Assembly: GCF_003584645.1 (NCBI RefSeq)
Contig: NZ_AP017928.1
Coordinates: 2,146,395 to 2,210,394 of the forward strand
Length of the DNA: 64,000 nt
DNA from: Methylocaldum marinum
GTDB lineage: Bacteria > Pseudomonadota > Gammaproteobacteria > Methylococcales > Methylococcaceae
Direction: 5' to 3'
The translations under genes and the position numbers were made by a program. The notes under the pieces are model-generated. The model did no database searches. It was given only the letters and a program-made list of their open reading frames with translations, and was not told the origin of the DNA. Of the stretch, positions 56,781-64,000 are shown one piece after another; the stretch's first letter is position 1, and each line of letters opens with the position of its first letter.

Positions 56781-57668
56781 ATGAATAAATTCATTTCGGG
56801 TATTCTGCTTCAGAACATTTATTGGCAGGGTGTTCGGCGGCAACGCTTTTCCCTGATTCTGGGAATCGCCTTACTCGCAGTCTCCGGTGCCGGTCAGGCG
56901 ACCGTCATCGGCGGCAGTAGTTCGTCCTACGTCGTCGGCGTCAATGTTTCAGCCACGTTGTTGGGCATACCTTTGGTGGACTTGAGTGTCGGCCCCACTC
57001 CGGTTTCATCAGGCACCGCGCCCACTCCGTATGACGTTTCAAACTCCGTCGTCTCGCTTAACGCAGGGCTCGGAAGCACATTGGGCATCGGAGCCGGCCT
57101 GTTGAACGCCGACGCCAGCTCCAACATCGACGGCTCCGACGGCCCCAAATTCGCCTCGGCCAGTGCGTCGGTACTGGATATCGGGATCGGCGCATTGGGA
57201 TTGATCAGCCTGAACTTGGAAGCCGTGGCATCCACCGCCAGTGTTTCCGGCGACTTCGGCGCATTGGCGGCAGCGGGTGAGACCACACTGGCAGGGGCGG
57301 CTCTCTCGATAGCCGGCACACCTATTGCCCTCATCGACATTCCGGCCCCCAACACTGTCGTGGATCTGTCCGTGCTCGGTTTGGTCGGGGTCAGCCTGCT
57401 TCTCAACGAACAAATCCTGACCGGGGACGGCGTCAGCAACCTCGGTCTGGCCGTGAACGCGATTCATCTCTCCTTCAACGCGTTCGTACTCGGAATCGCC
57501 TCGCTGACCGGGGATATCATCATCTCCCATGCCCAGGCGCAGATCGCGGCGATGCCGGGTCAAGTCGCGGCCCCGATCCCAGAACCCGGTACACTCGCAC
57601 TGATAAGCTCGGGTTTCGCCATCCTGGGCTGGAAAGCTCGTCGCAAAACGGCAGCCTCCTTCGCCTGA
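56781..57668 (+). CDS. PEP-CTERM sorted surface protein
   Basis: This 295-aa protein begins at ATG 56781 (AAAGGAAC ribosome site) with a long signal peptide (SLILGIALLAVSGAGQATV). The body is low-complexity, rich in Gly, Ala, Ser, Leu and Val, with repeating valine- and leucine-rich segments. The C-terminus has the PEP-CTERM sorting signal: IPEPGTL, a hydrophobic helix (ALISSGFAILGW) and a basic tail (KARRK). Such proteins are processed by exosortase and anchored or released with exopolysaccharide. The body resembles choice-of-anchor type proteins, but no enzymatic motif is seen. A strong hairpin terminator follows. Confidence 0.9.
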   Translation: MNKFISGILLQNIYWQGVRRQRFSLILGIALLAVSGAGQATVIGGSSSSYVVGVNVSATLLGIPLVDLSVGPTPVSSGTAPTPYDVSNSVVSLNAGLGSTLGIGAGLLNADASSNIDGSDGPKFASASASVLDIGIGALGLISLNLEAVASTASVSGDFGALAAAGETTLAGAALSIAGTPIALIDIPAPNTVVDLSVLGLVGVSLLLNEQILTGDGVSNLGLAVNAIHLSFNAFVLGIASLTGDIIISHAQAQIAAMPGQVAAPIPEPGTLALISSGFAILGWKARRKTAASFA

Positions 57669-57689
57669 TACGGCGCCTCGCGAATCGAA

Positions 57690-57717
57690 GGGCTGATCGG
57701 GAAGCCGCGATCAGCCC
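57690..57717 (+). terminator. Terminator-like hairpin after PEP-CTERM gene
   Basis: GGGCTGATC (57690-57698) pairs perfectly with GATCAGCCC (57709-57717) around a 10-base loop, 22 bases after the stop. The following TCCCTCTCC is only moderately T-rich. Confidence 0.6.
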
Positions 57718-57881
57718 TCCCTCTCCGACACTGTTCGAGACGAACCGTCGCGACGTTAATCCGGCGGTCTTGTCCGCCGCGAACACGACTCGGCCCCACT
57801 TTCACGGATCTCGCACTCATTCGCCCGGCGCAGTACCCCCAAGTTAGGAAGGCAATGAAAGCAAGCTCGGACGCATCGGCG

Positions 57882-58310
57882 TTACGGCAGCAAGTCTTCC
57901 ACCCTACGGGTGGCCGCCTCACACTCCGGGACCGCGTCTATGAGCCGCAATTTGGCCCGAAAATCGGTATCCTGCCCCGTCATGGACTCCGAAACAATTT
58001 CGTTGAGGGAGGCACAAACCTGAATCATGCGGGCTTCTTCTTTTGCAAGCTCCGCGGATTCCTCTTCATCCAGCTCATCGGTGTCGCCGCTCGAGTTGGT
58101 AAGGTCGATGATTTCATTGACGATCTGGTTGTGATAGCGAAACACCTGCTCCACGTATTCCGAGAACTCGCGCGGGTTCATCCTGCGCGTATCGCCCCCC
58201 GGCGTATGGACCGTGATAAGAGAGCACCCCAAGAGGGGAAGGCCGCACAGAACGGCCAGGATACGGCCATTCGGCCGCACCCGCCCGGCCCCCCGATTTT
58301 TTCGATTCAT
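57882..58310 (-). CDS. Small lipoprotein, unknown function
   Basis: This 142-aa protein starts at ATG 58310, with an AGGAG ribosome site 6 bases upstream. It has a lipoprotein signal (ILAVLCGLPLLGCS, lipobox LLGC), so it should be anchored in a membrane by an acylated cysteine. The mature part is highly acidic and helical (DTDELDEEESAELAKEEARM) with two further cysteines. No family recognised. Confidence 0.7.
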   Translation of the reverse strand: MNRKNRGAGRVRPNGRILAVLCGLPLLGCSLITVHTPGGDTRRMNPREFSEYVEQVFRYHNQIVNEIIDLTNSSGDTDELDEEESAELAKEEARMIQVCASLNEIVSESMTGQDTDFRAKLRLIDAVPECEAATRRVEDLLP

Positions 58311-58758
58311 AATGTCTCCTGTGACAGGATATTCGATTTCCGGAACCCAGGTTCCGAGCCATGGCACGGTACGTGAGTTGTGGAGTCCTGGCGGACAGCC
58401 GGCCAGCCGCCGTCCACATTGCACGCGTCCCATCATGCAGGTGATTCCGGGAGGAAACGCCCGATGCCGCGAACGGCCGGCGTTTCCGCTTCCGTCTTTA
58501 GTCAGAGCCGATTATTCGCCCTTGCGGCCACGCCGCACCCGGCAGGTCGGAACTGCCAGGCCGTTCCGTACGCTCGTCCACCTGCTTCGGTGCCTTATGG
58601 GGCGCCCCGGTCCCCCAATCCGCAGCGGGAAGATTTTCGCATATCCGATCCTCCAAGCATGTGTTCGTAATACTCCCTAGCAACTGGAAGAGCCTTCCGA
58701 CTTACTAACAGTTAAATCTAGCTTTTTTCGCGACGCTCGGGTTTCAAGGAGTAACCGC
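58311..58758. other. Divergent intergenic region between lipoprotein and smbP
   Basis: About 450 bases between two outward-facing genes, presumably holding both promoters. No further gene or repeat was recognised. Confidence 0.5.
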
Positions 58759-59154
58759 ATGCGCAGCAAGATGCTTATTGCTCTTCTGGCTTCGTTATTC
58801 AGCTTAAGCACGGCTGTAGGCGGAGAAGTTATACAGCAGGCCCAGGCCGGGATTGCCGGAAAGGACGAGAAAGGACGTGTGTATACCAAGGAAAGGCACA
58901 TAAAAGAAGCCTGGAAACACGCCGAAGCCGCGGCTCTGGCCGGAGAGAAGGGCAACGCCAAGGGTGCCGGCGAACACGCAAAACTCGCAAAGACCTACGT
59001 TGAAGCCGCCTTGACGCAATCCACATCCGACGAGCATCTGTCCGCGGCGCTGAAAAGCCTGGATAGCGCCATCGAACATAGCGAAGCTGGCGAAGCCGAG
59101 CCTGCGCGGCAGGCGGCTCAAGAGGCCATCGAGCATCTCCGAGCCGCGAAATAG
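58759..59154 (+). CDS. smbP: Small metal-binding protein SmbP-like
   Basis: This 131-aa exported protein has a signal peptide (MRSKMLIALLASLFSLSTAVGG), then a helical body with spaced histidines in a repeating pattern: HIKEAWKHAEAAALAGEKG, GEHAKLAKTYVEAAL and SAIEHSEAGEAEPARQAAQ, ending AIEHLRAAK. This matches the repeat style and the end of SmbP of ammonia oxidisers, a periplasmic four-helix protein binding copper and other divalent metals. It has fewer histidines than the classical protein, so metal capacity may be lower. AGGAG lies 8 bases before the ATG. It may help metal buffering for copper-rich methane or ammonia oxidation. Confidence 0.75.
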   Translation: MRSKMLIALLASLFSLSTAVGGEVIQQAQAGIAGKDEKGRVYTKERHIKEAWKHAEAAALAGEKGNAKGAGEHAKLAKTYVEAALTQSTSDEHLSAALKSLDSAIEHSEAGEAEPARQAAQEAIEHLRAAK

Positions 59155-59275
59155 ACCGGGAGCCGTTCCCATTACTCTAGACATCCCCGCCGTGGAGGAG
59201 GACCGCAACCCCATTTCCGGAACACTTTCTATCCGCGGTCCATCCCGGCGGCTTCGACTGATATGGGAGAAACTC

Positions 59276-59485
59276 ATGAAGATGCCAACTCAGGAAGGAA
59301 GAAAACGCTATCGGCCGAATGGCATTTATAAAGGGCCTTTCACGAACGACGAGAGCTTTTGGGAGGTCTGCACCTGCCTACCTGAGTGCCCGGATCCCTG
59401 TCAGGGACAATGCGGATGCCAGGCCTGCGCGACGGCGTATGAAGACTCCCTCTACTTCGAAGGCTTGAACGGCACCCGCTTCTGA
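59276..59485 (+). CDS. Cysteine-rich 69-aa protein, unknown function
   Basis: A short soluble protein with a GGAG ribosome site before ATG 59276. It contains seven cysteines within about 20 residues, spaced C-x-C-x3-C-x3-C-x3-C-x-C-x2-C (CTCLPECPDPCQGQCGCQAC). The spacing would suit binding of zinc, copper or an iron-sulfur cluster, but no known family is recognised. It lies downstream of smbP on the same strand, which gives weak support for a metal-related role. Confidence 0.6.
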   Translation: MKMPTQEGRKRYRPNGIYKGPFTNDESFWEVCTCLPECPDPCQGQCGCQACATAYEDSLYFEGLNGTRF

Positions 59486-59588
59486 GTGCGCACGGGGCCG
59501 AACTCGCACCGTCCGTACCGGTCGAGACTGCGAAAAAAGCTCCGAACGCCAAGAAAGTCGAAGCGAACAATATCGGAGGATATGCGAC

Positions 59589-60053
59589 GTGAGTGCCATG
59601 CAAGCCTATGAAACCGACCGAGTCCGGCGTCACACGCCTCCGGACATCAATGCGCGCATCGACGACGAGATCCGCGCGACGATAAGCCACTATACCGGTG
59701 CGAGCCGGGAAACCCTGACGCGGCGTATCGACGCCCTGGACCGGGAGTGGGACATCGAGCGAGTACTGGAAGCCAACGCCGCCAGTTTCACGCTCGCCGG
59801 CCTGGCCTTGTCCCAAGTGCACAGCCGTCGTTGGCTGTGGCTTTCGACCGGAGTCGCCGGTTTCCTGCTGCAACACGCATTGCAAGGCTGGTGCCCGCCG
59901 ATTGCCGTGTTCCGTCGCCTCGGCATCCGCACCCGGCGCGAGATCGACCGGGAGAAATACGCCCTGAAGGCGCTCCGCGGCGACTTCGAACCGATTGCCG
60001 GCGTTCATCCTACCCGTGACCCCGACACGGTGTCGCGAGCGATCGAGGCGTGA
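59589..60053 (+). CDS. DUF2892 (YgaP-like) membrane protein
   Basis: This 154-aa protein starts at GTG 59589 (GGAGG 9 bases upstream); ATG 59598 is the alternative. Residues about 50-110 match the DUF2892 pattern: REWDIERVLEANAASFTLAG, then two hydrophobic segments (LWLSTGVAGFLLQHALQGW) and CPPIAVFRRLGIRTRREI. Members are small inner-membrane proteins often next to rhodanese or DsrE-type sulfur genes. Here the next gene is DsrE-like, which fits. Confidence 0.75.
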   Translation: MSAMQAYETDRVRRHTPPDINARIDDEIRATISHYTGASRETLTRRIDALDREWDIERVLEANAASFTLAGLALSQVHSRRWLWLSTGVAGFLLQHALQGWCPPIAVFRRLGIRTRREIDREKYALKALRGDFEPIAGVHPTRDPDTVSRAIEA

Positions 60054-60089
60054 AAGCCGGCCTCTGCCGTTTCCGAACGGGAGGCTGCC

Positions 60090-60644
60090 ATGTCCAAGAG
60101 AACGGTTTTCGTTTTGGCGGGTCTGCTGATCGGTGGTTCCATCGGTCAAGCCTCTGCGGAACCCAAGACGGAGTGGGAATACCCCGCGATTCGGGGCTAC
60201 GGCAAAGTCCGGCCGTATCCGGATGCCGCAGCGAAGCCTTCGCCGGATCGGATTTACAAGGTGTTGTTCGATATCTCCCAGGGCGCCGAAATGCCCGAGA
60301 AGCCGAACTCCGGCCTGGACCACGTGGCCCGGCTGATCAATACCTTTGCCTTGGTCGGCGTTCCGACGGAACGTTTGAAGCTGGTTCTGGTGGTACACGG
60401 CTCGGCGACGCCGGCGATCCTGAAGGACGAGCGCTATCGCAATCGCTTCGGCAACGGGAACCCCAACACGGAATTGATTCAGGCCTTGAAGAAGGCCGGC
60501 GTAACCCTGTACGTCTGCGGCCAGGCCCTGGCCGAGAAGGAATTCGAGCCGGGCGACGTCAATCCGGAGGTCACCGTGGCGCTCTCCGCCCTGACCGTAC
60601 TCCCGCTGTATCAGATGGATGGCTACGCCCTGATTCCGGATTGA
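60090..60644 (+). CDS. Exported DsrE/DsrF-like protein
   Basis: This 184-aa protein has a signal peptide (VFVLAGLLIGGSIGQASA). A DsrE-type fold follows with YKVLFDISQGAEMP, ARLINTFALVGVP, KLVLVVHGSAT and ALKKAGVTLYVCGQAL, the single Cys in the last stretch being the typical conserved position. GGGAGG lies 6 bases before the ATG. DsrE-like proteins carry sulfur as persulfide or act as accessory proteins; the role of the periplasmic form is not known. It lies 36 bases after the DUF2892 gene and 37 bases before the binding-protein gene, so the three are likely one operon. Confidence 0.8.
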   Translation: MSKRTVFVLAGLLIGGSIGQASAEPKTEWEYPAIRGYGKVRPYPDAAAKPSPDRIYKVLFDISQGAEMPEKPNSGLDHVARLINTFALVGVPTERLKLVLVVHGSATPAILKDERYRNRFGNGNPNTELIQALKKAGVTLYVCGQALAEKEFEPGDVNPEVTVALSALTVLPLYQMDGYALIPD

Positions 60645-60681
60645 GGCCGTATTCCCTCCTCTTACCCATGGAGTTGCCGAC

Positions 60682-61641
60682 GTGTGCAAGCACTTCCGGC
60701 TGGCCGTTACGCTCGTTCTCTTCGCGGAGTCGTCCATGAACACGGAATACCCGGCCCCGACGCCGCCCGCCGTTTTTCCGCCCTGGCCGGGAGAAACTCC
60801 CCCCGCGGCCAATCCGGGCGTCCCGTTCACCGTGCCCGAGGTGGACAATATGCCGGATTTTCACGGCAACCCGGCCGCCGCCGAGTTCGTCGTGTTCGCC
60901 GGCGGCAATTACTTCTTCGCGATGACGGAACTGGTCGAAGCCTTCCAGCGGCAAAAGCCCGAGCTCCGCGGCCGAATCTTCTTCGAGACGATCCCGCCGG
61001 GCATCATCGAACGGCAGCTCGAGAACCGCAACACCATCACCGTTGGCAACCTGACCCTTTCGGTCCAACCCGACGTGGTGCAGGCCGGAGAGCAACGGAT
61101 CGCCGCATTGATCGAAAAAGGCGTGCTGCAAGGCCCGCCGCTGCGGTTCCTCAAGAACAGCCTCGCCGTCATGGTGAAAAAAGGCAATCCCAAGAACATC
61201 CGCACCCTGGAAGATCTTGCCAAGCCGGGCGTGCGGCTCGCCAATCCGAACCCGGAAACCGAGGGCATCGCCCGGCAGATCCAGACCGCTCTCGAACAAG
61301 CGGGCGGCGAGGAACTGGTCCGCAAGGTGTACGAAACCAAGGTAAAAGCCGGCGAGGCGTTTCTGACCGAAATCCACCATCGCCAGACGCCGCTCTGGAT
61401 CATGCAGGGCAAGGTCGACGCCGGGCTAACCTGGATCAGCGAACCGCGATACCAGATGATGGTCGGCCATCCCGTCGACTTCGTTCCGATTCCGCCGGAA
61501 CACAACCGAGAGGGCATACAAGCCGCGGCTATCGCCAGGAACGCCCGAAATCCCGGCGCGGCGCGGGATTGGCTGGCGTTTCTTTGCTCCAATGAGGCCA
61601 AATCCGTACTCGAAAAATTCGGCATGGCGCGACCGCAGTAA
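60682..61641 (+). CDS. Periplasmic ABC-type substrate-binding protein (ModA-like)
   Basis: This 319-aa protein, from GTG 60682 (weak GGAG site) or a later ATG 60736, begins with a hydrophobic lead (FRLAVTLVLFAESS) and then a type II periplasmic binding fold. Features are FVVFAGGNYFFAMTELVEAF at the start, LRFLKNSLAVMVKKGNPKNI, LANPNPETEGIARQI, GKVDAGLTWISEP and a C-terminal stretch typical of extracted solute binders (AIARNARNPGAARDWLAFL). It is like molybdate- or oxyanion-binding proteins, but there is no permease or ATPase nearby, so the ligand is open. It sits between sulfur-type genes and the hydrogenase operon. Confidence 0.75.
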   Translation: MCKHFRLAVTLVLFAESSMNTEYPAPTPPAVFPPWPGETPPAANPGVPFTVPEVDNMPDFHGNPAAAEFVVFAGGNYFFAMTELVEAFQRQKPELRGRIFFETIPPGIIERQLENRNTITVGNLTLSVQPDVVQAGEQRIAALIEKGVLQGPPLRFLKNSLAVMVKKGNPKNIRTLEDLAKPGVRLANPNPETEGIARQIQTALEQAGGEELVRKVYETKVKAGEAFLTEIHHRQTPLWIMQGKVDAGLTWISEPRYQMMVGHPVDFVPIPPEHNREGIQAAAIARNARNPGAARDWLAFLCSNEAKSVLEKFGMARPQ

Positions 61642-61765
61642 AGACCTAAGCACAAACCCGGAGGCTTCCGCCGACGGGTCGTTTCACGGATACATGAAAC
61701 GCTTTACAATGCCGTAACGCCATGCCCGCCACGGGTGGGCGGCGAAGCAACAGGAAGTCGAAACC

Positions 61766-62863
61766 ATGGCCGAGCAACCCCGTTATCTGCCCAGGAGCGA
61801 ATTTCCCCGGCTCTTGTCCGCATTGGCCTCCGCCGGCTATCGATGCGTGGGCCCGCGCGTTCGGGATGGCGCCATTCTTTACGAGCCGATTTCCGGCGTC
61901 GAGGATTTGCCGAAGGGCGTCCACGACCGGCAAGCTCCGGGCCAATACGGACTGGAAACAACCGACGAGCCTCGCTGGTTCGCCTGGGCCAACGGACCGC
62001 AAGCTCTGCGGCCGCTGACCTTCGCCGGCCGCGACAAGCTCTGGAGCGCTGAGCGCAGGGCCGACGGATCGGTCGACTTCAAGAGCGACCCGCCCGAGGC
62101 GGAACCGGTGGCCGTCATTGGCGCCCGAGCCTGCGATCTGGCCGCGCTATACATTTACGACCGGCACTTCATGCAGGGCGCATATCCCGATCCCTGGTAC
62201 ACGGCGCGGCGGCAGAACCTGTTCCTGGTCGCGGTCCATTGCACCCATCCCTCCCTCAACTGCTTTTGCGCCTCCACCGGCGACGGACCGCGGGCGACCT
62301 ACGGCTACGATCTGGCACTTTCCGAATTGGACGAGGGCTTCTTGATCGACGCACGAAGTGAAAAGGGTGAACGGATTCTCGCCGCGCTGCCGGTCCGGGA
62401 AGCGAGTACCGAACAAATCGAAACCGCCGACCGGGAAATCGAAGACGCCGCCGGAAGCCAGGTCAAGGAGGTACCTTCCCGAAATCTGAAAGACGTCCTG
62501 TTCGCCCGTCTCGATCACCCCCGGTGGAACGAAGTGGCGCAGCGCTGCCTTTCCTGCACCAATTGTACCCTGGTCTGCCCCACCTGCTTCTGCCATAGCG
62601 AGAACGATGTGCCGAGCCTCGACGGGAGCCGCAGCGAGCACTATCGGGAATGGGATTCCTGCTTCACCCAGAGGCACAGCTACATCCACGGCATCACCAT
62701 CCGTCCCGATACCCGCACCCGTTATCGGCAATGGCTGACTCACAAGGTGGGCAGCTGGCACGACCAGTTCGGGCGCTCCGGCTGCGTGGGCTGCGGGCGC
62801 TGCATCACCTGGTGTCCGGTGGGGATCGACATTACGGAAGAACTGGCGGCCATCTGCCGCTGA
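61766..62863 (+). CDS. hydB: NiFe hydrogenase (group 3b) beta subunit, 4Fe-4S protein
   Basis: This 365-aa protein matches the beta subunit of sulfhydrogenase-type NiFe hydrogenases. The N-terminal part has IGARACDLAALYIYDRHF and a Cys-rich NCFCASTGDGP. The C-terminal part has two ferredoxin-type clusters: CLSCTNCTLVCPTCFC and CVGCGRCITWCP. It passes electrons between the hydrogenase small subunit and the flavin subunit. It starts the operon, with the gamma subunit 8 bases downstream. Confidence 0.92.
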   Translation: MAEQPRYLPRSEFPRLLSALASAGYRCVGPRVRDGAILYEPISGVEDLPKGVHDRQAPGQYGLETTDEPRWFAWANGPQALRPLTFAGRDKLWSAERRADGSVDFKSDPPEAEPVAVIGARACDLAALYIYDRHFMQGAYPDPWYTARRQNLFLVAVHCTHPSLNCFCASTGDGPRATYGYDLALSELDEGFLIDARSEKGERILAALPVREASTEQIETADREIEDAAGSQVKEVPSRNLKDVLFARLDHPRWNEVAQRCLSCTNCTLVCPTCFCHSENDVPSLDGSRSEHYREWDSCFTQRHSYIHGITIRPDTRTRYRQWLTHKVGSWHDQFGRSGCVGCGRCITWCPVGIDITEELAAICR

Positions 62864-62871
62864 GGAGGCCC

Positions 62872-63705
62872 ATGCAAAATCCTTATCTGCCGCGCGAAGC
62901 CGAAATCGTCGAACGCGTCCAGGAGGCGCCGACCATCTTCACCCTGAAGCTGAGGTTCACCGATCCGGCCGCCCAAGGCGCCTACGGATACGTACCCGGC
63001 CAGTTCAACATGATTTACCTCTACGGCATCGGCGAGGTGGCGATTTCCATCGTCTCCGATCCCGACGAGACCGAAACGCTGGACCACACGATCAGGGCCG
63101 TCGGCCGCGTCACCCGCGCGCTGAGCCGGCTCCAGCCGGGCGACCGGATCGGCGTGCGCGGTCCCTACGGGCGCGGATGGCCTCTGCTCGAGGCTCAGGG
63201 AAAGGATGTCGCGCTCATCACCGGAGGGCTCGGCTGCGCGCCGCTGGTTTCGGTCATCCGCTACATCGTGGCGCGGCGCGAGCGCTTCCGGCGGCTCTTG
63301 ATCATGCAGGGCGTCAAACGCTCCGACGACCTCATCTGGCACGAGCAGTACCAGCGATGGAGGGAATTGCCGGATACGCAGGTGCTTTTGGCGGCGGAAG
63401 TGGCCGAGCCCGGCTGGACCTGGCATCAGGGCCTGGTAACCGCGCTGTTCGACCGGACCCATATCGATCCCGGCCAGACCATCGTATTCCTGTGCGGCCC
63501 CGAGCCGATGATGCGTGCTTCCATCTACGAGCTCGGCCAGCGCGGCGTGGCCGACGGGAACATCTGGCTCAGCATGGAGCGCAACATGCACTGCGGCATC
63601 GGCCATTGCGGACACTGCATGATCGGCGCGCCCTTCGTGTGCCGCAACGGCCCGGTGTTTCCCTATCCCGAATTGAAGGCCCTCCTGGGCAAGAAGGGGT
63701 TCTGA
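62872..63705 (+). CDS. hydG: NiFe hydrogenase (group 3b) gamma subunit, FAD/NAD(P)-binding
   Basis: This 277-aa flavoprotein starts at ATG 62872 with GAGGAGG just upstream. It has the ferredoxin-NADP reductase layout: FAD-binding YVPGQFNMIYLYG, GVRGPYGRGWP, the nucleotide-binding ITGGLGCAPLVS and FLCGPEPMM, and a C-terminal 2Fe-2S site with CGIGHCGHC and a fourth Cys (FVCRNGP). It connects the hydrogenase to NAD(P)H. The stop is one base before the ATG of the delta subunit gene. Confidence 0.93.
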   Translation: MQNPYLPREAEIVERVQEAPTIFTLKLRFTDPAAQGAYGYVPGQFNMIYLYGIGEVAISIVSDPDETETLDHTIRAVGRVTRALSRLQPGDRIGVRGPYGRGWPLLEAQGKDVALITGGLGCAPLVSVIRYIVARRERFRRLLIMQGVKRSDDLIWHEQYQRWRELPDTQVLLAAEVAEPGWTWHQGLVTALFDRTHIDPGQTIVFLCGPEPMMRASIYELGQRGVADGNIWLSMERNMHCGIGHCGHCMIGAPFVCRNGPVFPYPELKALLGKKGF

Positions 63706-63706
63706 C

Positions 63707-64000
63707 ATGGACAGAAAGCTTCGCGTCGCGGTCCATAAATTTTCGTCCTGCGATGGTTGTCAGCTGGCCTTTCTCAATGCCGGCGAAAAACTGGTGGAAC
63801 TGTTCGAGCTGGCGGACGTGGTGCACTTTGCCGAAGCCGGAATCGTCGACCCCGATGCGCCGGCCGAGCTCGCCTTCATCGAAGGCAGCATCTCCACCCA
63901 CGAAGAGCAGGAGCGCATCCGCCGCATCCGCGAAAACACCCGCTTCCTCGTGCCCATCGGCGCCTGCGCCACCTCGGGCTGCCTGCAGGCGCTGCGCAAC
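63707..64000 (+). CDS. hydD: NiFe hydrogenase (group 3b) delta (small) subunit, partial
   Basis: The first 98 codons are in the window and the gene runs off the right edge. The reading MDRKLRVAVHKFSSCDGCQ contains the first two cysteines of the proximal 4Fe-4S cluster. GACATSGCL further on contains the next Cys, as in NiFe small subunits. It is tightly linked to the flavin subunit. The large subunit with the NiFe site should follow outside the window. Confidence 0.92.
   Translation, partial: MDRKLRVAVHKFSSCDGCQLAFLNAGEKLVELFELADVVHFAEAGIVDPDAPAELAFIEGSISTHEEQERIRRIRENTRFLVPIGACATSGCLQALRN

Overview
The window is GC-rich bacterial DNA, most likely from a gammaproteobacterium of the methanotroph type (Methylococcales). 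The taxonomic hints are a SmbP-like metal-binding protein, a PEP-CTERM surface protein, a MauG/cytochrome c peroxidase-like protein, and the start of a group 3b (HydB-HydG-HydD) NiFe hydrogenase operon. This assignment is an inference from gene content only.

Positions 1-40298, all on the minus strand, hold a trans-AT type I polyketide synthase assembly line. In transcription order it is a 6283-aa protein (21447-40298), a 4983-aa protein (6499-21450), a phytanoyl-CoA-dioxygenase-like oxygenase (5642-6475) and a third megasynthase that runs off the left edge (1-5588). None of the modules carries an intact AT. Reading the domains gives: M1 KS-AT(dead)-DH(dead)-ACP; M2 KS-DH-KR-MT-ACP followed by an extra DH-like domain; M3 KS-DH-KR-ACP; M4 KS-flavin monooxygenase, with its ACP on the next protein; M5 KS(His to Gln)-MT-ACP; M6 KS-MT-ACP; M7 KS-KR-ACP-ACP; M8 KS-MT-ACP; M9 KS-DH-KR-MT and onward past the window edge. 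The predicted product is a C-methylated, partly unsaturated polyketide with an oxygen inserted into the backbone. No chain-releasing domain is visible, so the 3' end of the cluster lies outside.

Positions 40299-42579 are a border zone. It has a gene-free stretch, a Tn3-family inverted repeat with a broken tnpA, a frameshifted small gene and an ACP-fold (DUF1493-like) small protein. A P-type ATPase without the usual CPC motif follows (42899-45022).

Positions 45066-52263 look like the tailoring, resistance and loading wing of the cluster. A secreted purple-acid-phosphatase-like enzyme and a TPR protein (plus strand) converge on a rifampin-phosphotransferase-like PEP-utilising kinase (minus strand). 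The phosphatase and the kinase each sit behind a copy of the same structured roughly 130-base element, placed in inverted orientation around the cassette. Behind the kinase is a fused thioesterase-trans-acyltransferase that would serve the AT-less megasynthases. An intracellular kinase plus a periplasmic phosphatase next to a polyketide synthase suggests a phosphorylated-protoxin or self-resistance system of the kind known for calyculin. This is the most interesting hypothesis in the window, and it rests on context only.

Positions 52264-61641 are ordinary chromosomal neighbourhood with much non-coding space: a DUF697 protein, the di-haem peroxidase, small secreted proteins, a PEP-CTERM protein behind a possible sigma-54 promoter, a lipoprotein, SmbP, a cysteine-rich peptide, a DUF2892 protein, a periplasmic DsrE-like protein and a substrate-binding protein. 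From 61766 to the right edge runs the hydrogenase operon (beta, gamma and the beginning of delta).
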